Of a stretch of 64,000 nt of DNA, positions 24,076 to 33,150 are shown in pieces (within the stretch, counting starts at the first letter, position 1; every line of letters begins with the position of its first letter). Location of the stretch: contig NZ_NSEB01000002.1 in NCBI RefSeq assembly GCF_002734215.1, positions 186,001-250,000 of the forward strand, written 5' to 3'. Under the pieces are notes generated by a model that saw only the letters and a list, made by a program, of their open reading frames with translations, was not told the DNA's origin and searched no databases. The position numbers and the translations under genes are program-made. Origin of the DNA: Fredinandcohnia onubensis. Its GTDB lineage: Bacteria > Bacillota > Bacilli > Bacillales > Bacillaceae_L.

Positions 24076-24448
24076 AAAACTAGAACATGTTGGAATCCAA
24101 GTAAAGGATTTAGACACAACCATTGAGTTTTATACAAGAGTATTGGGGTTAGAGTTGCTAGAAAAACAGGACCACGTTGACCCAAACTTGAAACTAGCCT
24201 TCCTAGGCTTTAGTAATTCAGACGAAACGGTCATTGAGCTAATCTCTGGTTATAATCCAAACCTTCCAACAGAAGGAAAGGTTCATCATATCGCATTTAC
24301 CGTTGAGAATATTGAAGAAGAAATTGCGAGAGTCAAAGAGCACGGTGTTACGTTTGTTGATGAAAACATTACGACGCTCCCAAGCGGGGCTAAATACGTT
24401 TTCTTCACCGGGCCAGACGGGGAATGGATTGAATTGTTTCAAAAATAA
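24065..24448 (+). CDS. VOC/glyoxalase family protein
   Basis: A 127-residue protein with two beta-alpha-beta-beta-beta units of the vicinal-oxygen-chelate fold: LEHVGIQVKDLDTTIEFYTR and HHIAFTVENIEEEIARVKEH. Metal-ligand candidates are His8, a Glu near residue 60 (VIELISG), His in VHHIAF and Glu in EWIELFQK. The start overlaps the permease end and follows AAAAGGAGAG. Family members are lactoylglutathione lyases, dioxygenases or epimerases. Being the last gene of a SAM-controlled uptake operon, it may act on the imported compound; this is inferred. Confidence 0.85.
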   Translation: MPLKKLEHVGIQVKDLDTTIEFYTRVLGLELLEKQDHVDPNLKLAFLGFSNSDETVIELISGYNPNLPTEGKVHHIAFTVENIEEEIARVKEHGVTFVDENITTLPSGAKYVFFTGPDGEWIELFQK

Positions 24449-24465
24449 TAGAGAGTAATTGGCGA

Positions 24466-24489
24466 CCAGAGGGATTCCTCTGGTTTTTT
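24466..24489 (+). terminator. Terminator of the riboswitch operon
   Basis: CCAGAGG, four-base loop, CCTCTGG, then TTTTTT. In the rest of the gap to 24737 no gene or clear promoter was seen. Confidence 0.9.
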
Positions 24490-24737
24490 GGTTTTTAGGC
24501 CAGAGATGCGTTCTCAGAGACATTTAGCAAATGAATTTGTCAGTGTTTGTCCACGAGAACAAGTCTCGTGAAAAATGGGGCCAATCATTCCGCACAACCG
24601 TTTATAAATTTTTGAAACGACTCGTTAGTTCCCTATGTTTTATATTATGGGTATTTTCCGAAAATAATAATTATGGTAGGCTAGTGGTATATATTCCTAT
24701 TTTTTACAATTAGTAATCTGGTAAGGGAGGGATTTGG

Positions 24738-25757
24738 TTGCTCAATAGATTAAGAGTGTTTAGTGGAAGAGATTTAATTTCGATTCTCTATTTTGGATTT
24801 GTTGTCCTAGGGATTGCTTATTTTTTAGGCAATGGGGATGTTTCAACATTTTTTTCTACCTTAAGAACAATGCTACCTGTTTCCGATAGCTGGGAAACAA
24901 TCAAGCAATTTATCAGTAATTTCCAGACTGAGGGCAGTCTTGGGGCAACTAAAAATAAGGAGCCATTTGAAGAAATCGTCCTTGAATATTTTCCTAGAAG
25001 TTTATCGGTGATTGCGACGGCCTTTTTGTTAGCGATTACTTTAGGGATGGCAAAAGGAATTTTTGATTATCGCAATCGGTATACATACTTGAACTTTTTA
25101 GGAACAGGGGTAACCTCTTTCCTCAATTCTTTACCAGATTTTTTTATGATTATCGTGCTGCAATGGGTCATTTTGATCCACTTTAATTTTATTGACTTTT
25201 TTGGACATGACCAGTGGTTTAACTTCTTTTTACCGGGAATTTTTGTGTCACTTTACCCAATGATGTATTTTGCTAGAATCACCTTTACTGCCCTCACTAA
25301 CGAGGATGGGGAGATGTACATCCAATATGCTCGGGCAAAGGGTCTGGCACAAAGATTTGTCATACATAAGCATATCTTGAAAAAGTGCATACGCTCGATT
25401 TTACAGCATCTTGGCGTTGTTATGACATATGTGGTTTCAAATCTATTCATTGTTGAGTGGTTGATGGAGTATAAGGGTGCGGCTTGGCGAATGATGGTAT
25501 CGATTAAACGGTTGGATTCAAGTAAAAACGAGAATCTACCATTTATCGACTTTCCGGAAACGGGACTAATCGTAGAAATTTCTTTCTGTTTTGTCGTTCT
25601 CCTATTAATCACTCAAATCGTGTCGGTGATTTGGCAAAATAAATACGGTGTGGAGAAGCGAAATATTTGGACCCAGATTACAAAGGTGTTTTTTCAATAT
25701 GCATTTATTTGGTTATTTGTTCTATTTATTATTTCGTACTTAAAGCCAGGATCTTAG
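24738..25757 (+). CDS. Opp/Dpp-type ABC permease (OppB-like), orphan
   Basis: A 339-residue membrane protein with about six helices and the permease EAA-type loop (MYIQYARAKGLAQRFVIHKH, followed by ILKKCIRSIL). The TTG start follows AAGGGAGGG. It lies 15 bases before a second permease gene; together they resemble the OppB/OppC pair of peptide or nickel importers. No ATPase or binding-protein gene is nearby, so either they use components encoded elsewhere or have another function. Sequence similarity to classical OppB is only moderate by eye. Confidence 0.75.
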   Translation: MLNRLRVFSGRDLISILYFGFVVLGIAYFLGNGDVSTFFSTLRTMLPVSDSWETIKQFISNFQTEGSLGATKNKEPFEEIVLEYFPRSLSVIATAFLLAITLGMAKGIFDYRNRYTYLNFLGTGVTSFLNSLPDFFMIIVLQWVILIHFNFIDFFGHDQWFNFFLPGIFVSLYPMMYFARITFTALTNEDGEMYIQYARAKGLAQRFVIHKHILKKCIRSILQHLGVVMTYVVSNLFIVEWLMEYKGAAWRMMVSIKRLDSSKNENLPFIDFPETGLIVEISFCFVVLLLITQIVSVIWQNKYGVEKRNIWTQITKVFFQYAFIWLFVLFIISYLKPGS

Positions 25758-25772
25758 GGAGGAGGGGAACTC

Positions 25773-27461
25773 ATGAAAAATTGGTCGCTTTGGACAGGTT
25801 TAGCCATGTTTGCATTTATGCTATTTATTAGCTTTATTGGACCACATTTGCCATTTATTGATGATACTCTTCCCGAACACCGAATGAGATTTTACGAAGG
25901 CGGCGAAATTGGAAGAGCGCCGTTTCCACCTTCCCTGGAAGACCCACTAGGAACAGACCGTGAAGCAGGAGACATATTGAGTATGCTAGTAAACGGTGCA
26001 AAGGATACGTTAAAAATAATCCTGTTGATTACATTGATACGATACATGATTGCGATTCCGATGGCCTTTTTGGCTTCGACGAAAAAAGGAATTGCTTATA
26101 TGGTGTCAAATGGTTGGTATTCTCTGTTTGGGAGTATTCCAACAATATTTGCAGCAATTTTGCTGTTGGAGATCATTCCTGCTGATGGCTTGGATAACGG
26201 CGTGTATTGGAAAGTCCTTTTAATTGCACTTATTGAAGTCGGACGGGTCAGCTATATTTTTGCAAATGAAATCTATGAGGTGTCTCAAAAAGAGTTTGTA
26301 CAAGCGAGTGTGACAGTAGGCAGTACACCATTTCAACTATCGGTGATGCACTATTTCCCATCTGTTATTCAAAGCTTAGTCGTGAACTTTTTTAATGATT
26401 TGGCACGTGTAACCTTACTATTGGGGCAGCTTGCGTTATTCCAATACTTCATTGAACATACCATTATCTACATTCCCGGTGGTGGGACATTCCTAGATGA
26501 ATCCGGTTACTTTTCTATAACAGGCTTTTTTGATTGGCCTGGATTATTGTCGGCGGCTAGGTATGAAGTGATGAAGGCTGTGTGGATTCCGTTAGCGCCA
26601 GCGGTTGCGTTAACCTTGCTTCTGTTAACATTTCAGTTGTTAAGCGAAGGGTTCAGAAAGTTGTTTGAAAGACAGACATCGAGTGGGAAACAAAGTGTAG
26701 TAAGACGTTTGGTTGAACGAGCAGGGGAAGCATTTGTGACTAGTAAAATGGCGGGATCAGTGACCCTGGTTGGGTTTGGGGTTATAGTTGGAACAGTTAT
26801 TGTGACGGGTGTTGACAAAGAGGCAACCGAAGTGGTTGCACCAGTTGAGGAAGTGGTTGAGGAAGTCCATGAAGGAGTACAGTTTGATGAAGATAAATAT
26901 GCGCTTGAAAATGGCCAAATGGTTCCGACAACGGTTGCAACCACTGCAAAAGGTGGGTTTTATGATAAACTAGAACACCTTGAACTCCATATGGAAAAGA
27001 CATCAGATCGGGATTATGAGACCGATACCTTAATGCTAAAATGTAGAACAATCGGAGCGGGGCGTTGTGAAAAACCAATGATTACATTGAAAAAGCCTGT
27101 TGCCACAGTTGAGGAAGCTTATCAGCTATTGGCAAATCATTTGCCGTCGGATGCGGTGATAGAAAATGAGTATCAAGATAATGACAGATATATATACAAT
27201 CTACAAAGTACTCTATTGGACCAAAGTTATTTCTACGGTATACAACATGGGATGACAGTTATCTTTTATTTTACACCAGAAAAAATGATTGAAACAGTCG
27301 AATTTCCAGACACAATAGGCCATTTTTTAAAAAAACCCCCTGCGCCGTTTGTAAAAAACAAACAGCCAGGGGGTTTATCTACTCTATTCCGCCATTTTCT
27401 CCAAATTTCCGTTGCGGTCCATTTTGAAGGATGTGGCCGGACGTTCTTCTTCTTCGAATAA
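25773..27461 (+). CDS. OppC-like ABC permease with long C-terminal extension; 3' end probably frameshifted
   Basis: A 562-residue frame. Residues 1-300 are an OppC-like permease ([20 protein letters not shown] near residue 55; loop [20 protein letters not shown] near 177). A further helix near residues 325-345 is followed by about 200 residues with an acidic Val/Glu linker ([15 protein letters not shown]), probably outside the cell. The frame reads through T6A7 (27323-27335) and the rsfA terminator, and overlaps rsfA by 78 bases antisense. With one T fewer it would stop as IGHF-TAA at about 27330, so an indel is suspected. Confidence 0.65.
   Translation: MKNWSLWTGLAMFAFMLFISFIGPHLPFIDDTLPEHRMRFYEGGEIGRAPFPPSLEDPLGTDREAGDILSMLVNGAKDTLKIILLITLIRYMIAIPMAFLASTKKGIAYMVSNGWYSLFGSIPTIFAAILLLEIIPADGLDNGVYWKVLLIALIEVGRVSYIFANEIYEVSQKEFVQASVTVGSTPFQLSVMHYFPSVIQSLVVNFFNDLARVTLLLGQLALFQYFIEHTIIYIPGGGTFLDESGYFSITGFFDWPGLLSAARYEVMKAVWIPLAPAVALTLLLLTFQLLSEGFRKLFERQTSSGKQSVVRRLVERAGEAFVTSKMAGSVTLVGFGVIVGTVIVTGVDKEATEVVAPVEEVVEEVHEGVQFDEDKYALENGQMVPTTVATTAKGGFYDKLEHLELHMEKTSDRDYETDTLMLKCRTIGAGRCEKPMITLKKPVATVEEAYQLLANHLPSDAVIENEYQDNDRYIYNLQSTLLDQSYFYGIQHGMTVIFYFTPEKMIETVEFPDTIGHFLKKPPAPFVKNKQPGGLSTLFRHFLQISVAVHFEGCGRTFFFFE
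27333..27376 (-). terminator. Terminator of rsfA
   Basis: Arms AAACCCCCTG and CAGGGGGTTT with an inner stem GTTTGT/ACAAAC. On the minus strand the stem is followed by a run of seven T, so it ends rsfA; on the plus strand the T-tract is weak. Confidence 0.85.
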
Positions 27462-28076
27462 GACTAGTTTTCTTGCACGGTTCATAATCTTCATTAATGT
27501 TTCGTAGTCTTCTTGAATATTGGCTGAGCTTTGCTCCAACTGGGCAATTTTCTTTTCGAGCTCTTCATTTTTGCGAAGTATCTCATTCTTTTCTTTTTTC
27601 AATCTCTCATTCTCAGATTTCAGTGCCTCAATCCCGAGACTTGTGCTGCCCATAGATTGAAGATAAGAAATCACGGAATCAATCGTCAATTGTGGCCTAG
27701 AAGTCGAATACTGCGGTACTCGTGTTTCCTGACGAATACTTGTAGATTCAGATGGAAAGAGTGGTAACTCGTCCGCAAATTCTTCTAGACTTGGAGTTGG
27801 TGGTGTATACAAAAGTTGCTTTTTCACAGGTTGGTTTTTACCAAGTGCACGCTGGCGTTGTTTACGGTGTTTTTTCGCAAGCTGTAAGTCTTTCTCGTAG
27901 CTATGACGGACAACCGCATTCCAACGGAAACCACAAGCAGCTGAAGTACGGTTTAATTTGTCTCCAACCTCTTCGAATGCATTTAATTGTGTACTACCCT
28001 CTCTTACGTGTTTTAGAACAGTTTCAGCTAATAATAGATCATTTTCTTCTGTCCAAGCATCTTGTCTTTCTTTCAT
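27384..28076 (-). CDS. rsfA: RsfA family prespore-specific regulator
   Basis: A 230-residue protein with an N-terminal Myb/SANT-like DNA-binding domain ([20 protein letters not shown], then [20 protein letters not shown]), a basic linker and a C-terminal coiled coil (residues 155-200, [20 protein letters not shown]). RsfA in B. subtilis is made in the forespore under sigma-F and modulates sigma-F-dependent genes. The ATG follows GGGAGATG. Position between lipL and ywfO matches B. subtilis ywfN, except for the inserted riboswitch operon and permeases. Confidence 0.9.
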   Translation of the reverse strand: MKERQDAWTEENDLLLAETVLKHVREGSTQLNAFEEVGDKLNRTSAACGFRWNAVVRHSYEKDLQLAKKHRKQRQRALGKNQPVKKQLLYTPPTPSLEEFADELPLFPSESTSIRQETRVPQYSTSRPQLTIDSVISYLQSMGSTSLGIEALKSENERLKKEKNEILRKNEELEKKIAQLEQSSANIQEDYETLMKIMNRARKLVLFEEEERPATSFKMDRNGNLEKMAE

Positions 28077-28374
28077 ATTTATTCATCTCCCAATATAAAT
28101 GTATATAGTTGCGTTAGGTTATTACTTATATTGGTCAATAGATTCGAACTTTATACCCTATTTGTAAAAGGATAGTAGACTTATTTATTTATATTTAAAT
28201 ATTCCAACTCGTACTTGTGGAGAATTTTTGAAAATTATCTCGGTCCCTTGCAATGGCTATGTTGAAAGGGTTAAAATACCATGTAGTGTTTTTAAAGGGA
28301 ATCGTCATGCTAAGCATGATTGATCAAATAGATGAACGACTAGGAATTTACAAAATGAAGGGATTGTACGTAAT

Positions 28375-28602
28375 ATGGCAAACGAATTTCGCATCTGTGA
28401 TGATTGCCAGGCAACCAATATTAAAACCTTAGTGCCACGCCTAAAGGAAGTAGATGGTGAGGCAACAATTGATATCCGCTGCCAATCATACTGTGGCCCT
28501 GGTAGAAAGAAATCATTCGCATTCGTTAACAACCGTCCGGTATCAGCTCCAACTGAAGACGAGTTGATTGAAAAAGTCATGAAGAAACTGAAAATGGACT
28601 AA
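28375..28602 (+). CDS. DUF1450 family small protein
   Basis: A 75-residue protein starting [20 protein letters not shown], with CxxC near residue 8 and the family block [23 protein letters not shown]1450 (YuzB-like) proteins look like shortened thioredoxin-type or ferredoxin-like folds; the function is unknown. The cysteines suggest a redox or metal role. It is a single-gene unit with its own terminator. In the 28077-28374 gap upstream only a small ATGCTAAGCAT palindrome at 28308-28318 was seen. Confidence 0.8.
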   Translation: MANEFRICDDCQATNIKTLVPRLKEVDGEATIDIRCQSYCGPGRKKSFAFVNNRPVSAPTEDELIEKVMKKLKMD

Positions 28603-28605
28603 CAT

Positions 28606-28639
28606 CGCCTTTCTCTCCTAAGAGAAAAGGTGTTTTTTT
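28606..28639 (+). terminator. Terminator of the DUF1450 gene
   Basis: CGCCTTTCTCT, short loop, AGAGAAAAGGTG, then a run of seven T. Confidence 0.82.
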
Positions 28640-28755
28640 ATGCTTTTATGCAGGGATTCCTAAAATCTACCTAGAAGTCCTAATGCATGTCGAAAAATTT
28701 TCCAACCATTGATATGACTTGGTTAGAGGCGACTTATGGAGAATTTTAGGTTTTT

Positions 28756-28784
28756 TTGTCAGTGATAAAAATATATAATAATAG
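28756..28784 (+). promoter_or_regulatory. Possible sigma-A promoter of ywfO
   Basis: TTGTCA, 17-base spacer, TAATAG, close to the ywfO start at 28812. Confidence 0.35.
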
Positions 28785-28811
28785 CATGCCAGTATGGAAG
28801 AGGTTGAATAC

Positions 28812-30110
28812 ATGACAAATTCCAATGGGAAATTAAGTGAAGAAAAGGTGTTTAAGGACCCTGTACATAGGTATGTTCATGTTCAGGATAAAGTGATTTG
28901 GGAACTCGTCGCAACATCGGAGTTTCAAAGATTGCGCCGCATCCGCCAATTAGGGACAACCTATTTTACCTTCCACGGGGCGGAACATAGCCGTTTTAAC
29001 CATTCATTAGGTGTGTATGAAATTGTCCGAAGAATTATCGATGATGTATTTCGTGAACGCCCCTTGTTAAATGACGAGGAGCGCTTATTATGCTTATGTG
29101 CAGCGCTACTTCACGATCTGGGTCACGGACCATTCTCACATTCATTTGAAAAAGTATTTCATTATGATCATGAAGAATTTACACAAGCAATCATTGTTGG
29201 GGACACAGAAGTAAATCGTGTACTGAAACAAGTCGGGGATGATTTTCCGAAAAAGGTCGCCGAAGTGATTGCAAAAACATATAAAAATAAATTAGTCGTG
29301 AGTCTCATCTCCAGTCAAATTGACGCTGACCGTATGGATTATTTATTGCGAGATGCCTATTATACGGGTGTTAGCTACGGAAACTTTGACATGGAGCGGA
29401 TTTTGCGCGTCATGAGACCGCAGGAAGACCAAGTTGTTTTTAAAAGCAGTGGGATGCATGCGGTTGAAGATTACATTATGAGCCGATATCAAATGTATTG
29501 GCAAGTGTATTTCCATCCGGTTACACGAAGCGCAGAGGTCATTTTAACAAAAATCCTCCATCGTGCAAAACATCTGTACAAGGAACACTACGAATTTAAA
29601 ACAGCCCCTGTCCATTTGATATCCATTTTTGAAGAAAAATTGACATTACAGGATTATGTGAAACTAGATGAAGCTATTTTTACCTTCTATTTTCAGGTAT
29701 GGCAGGATGAGGATGACGAAATTTTAAGTGATCTATGCCGTCGTTTTCTCGATCGTAATCTGTTTAAATATGCAGAGTTTGACCCTAGTGCACAAATGAT
29801 GAAGATGATGGAACTAAGAACTCTTTTTGAGGAAGCAGGGATTGATCCGAATTATTATTTAGTGGTCGATTCATCATCAGATTTGCCGTATGATTTTTAC
29901 CGGCCGGGTGAGGAAGAGGAAAGACTTCCAATCAACTTACTAATGCCAAATGGTGAGATTCGTGAATTATCAAGGCAGTCCGAAATTGTGGATGCCATTT
30001 CTGGAAAAAGGCGAACAGATCACAAGCTATATTTTCCACAAGACATGATTGAAAAATTACCAAATGACTATACAGTAAAACAGAAAATAAAAGATGTTTT
30101 AGATATATAG
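28812..30110 (+). CDS. ywfO: HD-domain phosphohydrolase YwfO
   Basis: A 432-residue HD-superfamily protein. The metal site is visible: His in HSRFNHSLGVYEIVRR and HD in CAALLHDLGHGPFSHSFEK, followed by an Asp in SQIDADRMDYLLRDAYYTG. Relatives are dNTP triphosphohydrolases (SAMHD1/dGTPase-like). The ATG at 28812 follows GAAGAGG; an in-frame ATG at 28794 is upstream of that site. The position after rsfA and before ywgA matches B. subtilis. The likely role is nucleotide-pool control. Confidence 0.9.
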   Translation: MTNSNGKLSEEKVFKDPVHRYVHVQDKVIWELVATSEFQRLRRIRQLGTTYFTFHGAEHSRFNHSLGVYEIVRRIIDDVFRERPLLNDEERLLCLCAALLHDLGHGPFSHSFEKVFHYDHEEFTQAIIVGDTEVNRVLKQVGDDFPKKVAEVIAKTYKNKLVVSLISSQIDADRMDYLLRDAYYTGVSYGNFDMERILRVMRPQEDQVVFKSSGMHAVEDYIMSRYQMYWQVYFHPVTRSAEVILTKILHRAKHLYKEHYEFKTAPVHLISIFEEKLTLQDYVKLDEAIFTFYFQVWQDEDDEILSDLCRRFLDRNLFKYAEFDPSAQMMKMMELRTLFEEAGIDPNYYLVVDSSSDLPYDFYRPGEEEERLPINLLMPNGEIRELSRQSEIVDAISGKRRTDHKLYFPQDMIEKLPNDYTVKQKIKDVLDI

Positions 30111-30154
30111 ACGTAATAAAATTGGCTAATTTCGGATGAGGAGATGAAGGGGTT

Positions 30155-30661
30155 TTGTTAACAGAACATGCAAAAGTAATGAAGGCATTCGCTGCTGCAG
30201 GGGAAATCACGGGTCGAAAAAAGCTTCAAAAAATGATTTATATCGCCAAAAAAATTGATTATCCATTTTACGAAAAGTACAACTTCCATTTTTACGGGCC
30301 ATACTCAGAGGAACTCACACTGCGTGTGGAGGAGCTCTGCAATCTTGGATTTTTAGATGAGGTCAAAGAGAAAAAAGGTGGCTATTATCAGTATCGCTAC
30401 GGATTGACTGAAAAAGGCGAGCAGTTTTTGGGACATTACCAATTGGACATGCCTCCACTTGATGACTGCATGCAAGTCTTAAATGAACAAAGTGCGCGCT
30501 TTTTAGAGCTTGTGTCTACTGTTTTATACTTTGAGGGACTTGAAAAGGAAGAAGTCAAAGAGAAGGTATTTACATTAAAAGCGAAGCAACGTTATACAGA
30601 CGAAGAAGTCGAAGAAGCTTATCAATATATCGAATCTCTTCGCAATCTTGTAAAACATTAA
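30155..30661 (+). CDS. ywgA: YwgA family protein
   Basis: A 168-residue protein beginning with TTG (LTEHAKVMKAFAAAGEITGR), conserved with YwgA through RKKLQKMIYIAKKIDYPFYE and FYGPYSEELTLRVEELCNLG. The function is unknown; helical content and the LTEKGEQFL segment hint at a winged-helix-like fold. The TTG is weakly spaced from AGGGG, and an ATG at 30179 is the alternative. It follows ywfO by 44 bases and is probably co-transcribed. Confidence 0.82.
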   Translation: MLTEHAKVMKAFAAAGEITGRKKLQKMIYIAKKIDYPFYEKYNFHFYGPYSEELTLRVEELCNLGFLDEVKEKKGGYYQYRYGLTEKGEQFLGHYQLDMPPLDDCMQVLNEQSARFLELVSTVLYFEGLEKEEVKEKVFTLKAKQRYTDEEVEEAYQYIESLRNLVKH

Positions 30662-30666
30662 TAGAA

Positions 30667-30698
30667 AACTCGGCAGGTAAAACCTGCCGAGTTTTTTT
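30667..30698. terminator. Bidirectional terminator between ywgA and the NCS2 permease
   Basis: AACTCGGCAGGT, three-base loop, ACCTGCCGAGTT, then a T-run; A-run on the other side serves the minus-strand gene. Confidence 0.93.
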
Positions 30699-30701
30699 GT
30701 A

Positions 30702-32003
30702 TCAGTGAGGTAAAAATGCAAGTTGGTAGAAAAACAATACGGCAAATAGATAAACAAGTGGGTGCACTTCTCTCCATTTACCCATAACCACCTTCATAAG
30801 TGGGTAGGAGATAAAGCCTAACGCAATCCCTGTTGCAATGCTCGATGTGAGTGGCATGCTCAGAATAATCAAGAATGCCGGAAAGGCTTCGTCTATCTCA
30901 TTCCATTTGATTTGTGCAATGCTTCCCATCATGAGTGACCCAACAATAATTAAGGTCGGTGCTGTAATCGCAGCAATTCCAGAAACGGCACTCACCAATG
31001 GTCCGAAGAAGGCAGCAACGATAAACAAGATGGAAACTGTTACTGTAGTGAGACCAGTTCGACCGCCTGCAGCTACCCCAGTTGACGATTCAATATAAGC
31101 ACTTGTAGGACTTGTTCCAAACATGGCTCCAACTGTTGTACCAACCGAATCAGCAAGAAGAGCTTGTCTAGCACGTGGCATGACATTTCCTTTCATTAAC
31201 CCTGCCTGTTCAGCAACCCCAATCATCGTACCTGTTGTATCAAAGATTGTTACGAGTAAAAATGAAAAGACAACAGCATACAGTCCGTACTGAATGACAT
31301 CGCCAAGCGCAGCAAATGGATTTGCGATAATTAAACCTTCAGGTAGAGACGGAGCATTCACGAATCCTTCTTTAAACTCAAGTTGTCCAGTAAAATAAGC
31401 GATAAATGCCGTGATAATCATTCCGAAAAATAAAGCTCCATTTACTTTACGTGCCATCAAAATAAGGGTGATTGCTAATCCAGCTAGTGCTAAAAGAACC
31501 GATGGCGAGTGTAAATCACCTAGTGTTACTAAATTTGTTGGGTGTGCGGTGATAATCCCTGTAAGACGAAGACCAATAAAGGCAATAAATAAACCAATTC
31601 CTGCTGTAATCCCATGCTTTAAGTTTGGTGGAATCGCCTCAATTAATTTTTCGCGAAACGGGGTTAATGACAAAATCACAAAAATGATACCAGCCACAAA
31701 TACAGCGGCAAATGCTGTTTGATACGTGATGTTTTCATTTGCGCCAACAACTGAATAAGCAAAGAAAGCATTTAATCCCATTCCAGGAGCTATCGCAATT
31801 GGATAATTTGCAAAGAGTGCCATCCATAGTGTTCCAACAACTGTTGCGATAATCGTGGCTAAAAATACCTGCTCAAAGGGAACGCCTGCATCTGATAAAA
31901 TAACAGGGTTCACAACGACCACATACACCATTGTTAAAAAGGTCGTAATCCCAGCTAAAACTTCTTTTTTAACCGTTGTATTCAACTCTGATAATTTAAA
32001 CAT
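30702..32003 (-). CDS. NCS2/AzgA-type purine permease
   Basis: A 433-residue transporter with 12-14 predicted helices and AzgA-subfamily motifs NPVILSDAGVPFEQVFLATI, APGMGLNAFFAYSVVG and GTSPTSAYIESSTGVAAGGR. Such proteins (PbuG/PbuO) import hypoxanthine, guanine or adenine with protons. The ATG at 32003 (MFKLSELN) follows GGAGGT; an in-frame TTG at 32021 lies inside that site. No purine riboswitch is visible upstream, but a promoter with PurR-like boxes is. Confidence 0.88.
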   Translation of the reverse strand: MFKLSELNTTVKKEVLAGITTFLTMVYVVVVNPVILSDAGVPFEQVFLATIIATVVGTLWMALFANYPIAIAPGMGLNAFFAYSVVGANENITYQTAFAAVFVAGIIFVILSLTPFREKLIEAIPPNLKHGITAGIGLFIAFIGLRLTGIITAHPTNLVTLGDLHSPSVLLALAGLAITLILMARKVNGALFFGMIITAFIAYFTGQLEFKEGFVNAPSLPEGLIIANPFAALGDVIQYGLYAVVFSFLLVTIFDTTGTMIGVAEQAGLMKGNVMPRARQALLADSVGTTVGAMFGTSPTSAYIESSTGVAAGGRTGLTTVTVSILFIVAAFFGPLVSAVSGIAAITAPTLIIVGSLMMGSIAQIKWNEIDEAFPAFLIILSMPLTSSIATGIALGFISYPLMKVVMGKWREVHPLVYLFAVLFFYQLAFLPH

Positions 32004-32020
32004 AGTAAAATGTACCTCCA

Positions 32021-32078
32021 AAAGACGAACGATTTAAAAATCCTTTTCTATAATATTCGTTTTATAAATAGACTGCAA
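32021..32078 (-). promoter_or_regulatory. Promoter of the purine permease with PurBox-like repeats
   Basis: On the minus strand TTGCAG (32078-32073), 17-base spacer, TATTAT (32055-32050). Two oppositely oriented CGAA boxes, ACGAAC (32025-32030) and, on the other strand, ACGAAT around 32055-32060, flank the -10 box and resemble the paired PurBoxes of PurR-controlled genes. The promoter is good; PurR control is a tentative inference. Confidence 0.45.
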
Positions 32079-32255
32079 GAGAAAATTGAAATTATCTTAG
32101 GTTAGTTTTCCCAGAATAGCCATTTGATAAGGTGGAAAATCGTGGATTTTGCCTGTGGCGAAAATATGAATGGTTTTTCGCACTGCAAATAATAGCGAAC
32201 TTGGGGTAAAATTAAGATAGGCTTACAAAGGACGAGTTATAAGGAGGAAATCAAC

Positions 32256-32816
32256 ATGGCAAAAAAGGAATTGTCACTAGAACAAGTTGAAGAATTGCTT
32301 AACACACTAAAAGAGCGATTTGAGAAAAATAGGAACCGCCATAGTGATCTTGAATGGGCAAAGGTTCAAGCAAAGCTGGAAGCTAACCCATCAAAACTGT
32401 GGTCGTTAAACGAAATGGAAGCAACTGGCGGTGAACCAGATGTTGTTGGATATGATAAGGACACCGATGAGTATATTTTTTATGATTGTTCAGCAGAAAG
32501 CCCAAAAGGCCGTAGAAGTGTTTGTTACGACCGTCAAGCACTGGAAGCCAGAAAAAAACATAAACCTGAAAATAGCGCTATGGATATGGCAATGGAAATG
32601 GGCATTGAACTTTTAACGGAAGAACAATATCGCGCATTGCAGGAGCTTGGCAATTTTGACTTGAAGACGTCGAGTTGGGTGCAGACGCCTGCTGCTATTC
32701 GAAAACTCGGTGGGGCTATTTTTTGTGATTGTCGCTATGACACTGTTTTTACGTACCACAATGGAGCAGATTCCTACTATGGTGCAAGGGGCTTCCGTGG
32801 CTCATTAAGGGTTTAA
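32256..32816 (+). CDS. DUF4256 family protein
   Basis: A 186-residue cytoplasmic protein with the DUF4256 pattern: RHSDLEWAKVQAKLEANPSK, MEATGGEPDVVGYD, FYDCSAESPKGRRSVCYDRQ, and the C-terminal SSWVQTPAAIRKLGGAIFCD and GFRGSLRV. The ATG follows AAGGAGG. The function is unknown; conserved Asp, Cys and Arg residues suggest an enzyme. It is monocistronic, divergent from the purine permease and convergent with ywhB. Confidence 0.85.
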   Translation: MAKKELSLEQVEELLNTLKERFEKNRNRHSDLEWAKVQAKLEANPSKLWSLNEMEATGGEPDVVGYDKDTDEYIFYDCSAESPKGRRSVCYDRQALEARKKHKPENSAMDMAMEMGIELLTEEQYRALQELGNFDLKTSSWVQTPAAIRKLGGAIFCDCRYDTVFTYHNGADSYYGARGFRGSLRV

Positions 32817-32836
32817 TCTTTACATAACGCAAAATA

Positions 32837-32866
32837 GAAACCCGTGGCTTATTCACCACGGGTTTC
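32837..32866. terminator. Bidirectional terminator between the DUF4256 gene and ywhB
   Basis: GAAACCCGTGG, eight-base loop, CCACGGGTTTC. Confidence 0.75.
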
Positions 32867-32874
32867 ATTAATTT

Positions 32875-33063
32875 CTATTCTTGATCGCTTAAACGTTTGC
32901 CGCCTACCGCATAATGATTTTTCGTCATTTCCTCAATGAAAACAACGATTTTATCATCTGGAGCTCCAGTTGTTTCAGATACCGCTGCTATTACTTTTTC
33001 AACGAGCGCCTTTTTTTGTTCTTCAGTGCGTCCTTCTAGCATTTTTACTGTTACGTATGGCAC
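32875..33063 (-). CDS. ywhB: 4-oxalocrotonate tautomerase family enzyme YwhB
   Basis: A 62-residue tautomerase. The GTG at 33063 places Pro directly after the initiator (PYVTVKMLEGRTEEQKKALV), giving the catalytic N-terminal Pro1 after Met removal. GGAGAG is suitably spaced, so the longer frame to 33078 is rejected. Arg11/Arg39-type positions are partly changed (GKRL at the end). YwhB in B. subtilis tautomerises phenylenolpyruvate-like substrates in vitro; its role in the cell is unclear. It is divergent from ywhC. Confidence 0.9.
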   Translation of the reverse strand: MPYVTVKMLEGRTEEQKKALVEKVIAAVSETTGAPDDKIVVFIEEMTKNHYAVGGKRLSDQE

Positions 33064-33150
33064 AATGAATCTCTCCAATCATTCTTTTATATCATCATAA
33101 GAGTATTGTATACTGAAAATAACAACTTTTCTATAAAAAGGAGAAATTTG

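Noticed and set aside
24531-24713. 60-residue gene before the orphan permeases
   Set aside because: No ribosome site, no recognisable pattern, and it lies in AT-rich intergenic sequence.
32004-32255. Purine riboswitch upstream of the NCS2 permease
   Set aside because: The conserved purine aptamer stem-loop sequences are not visible; only a promoter with PurBox-like repeats was found.
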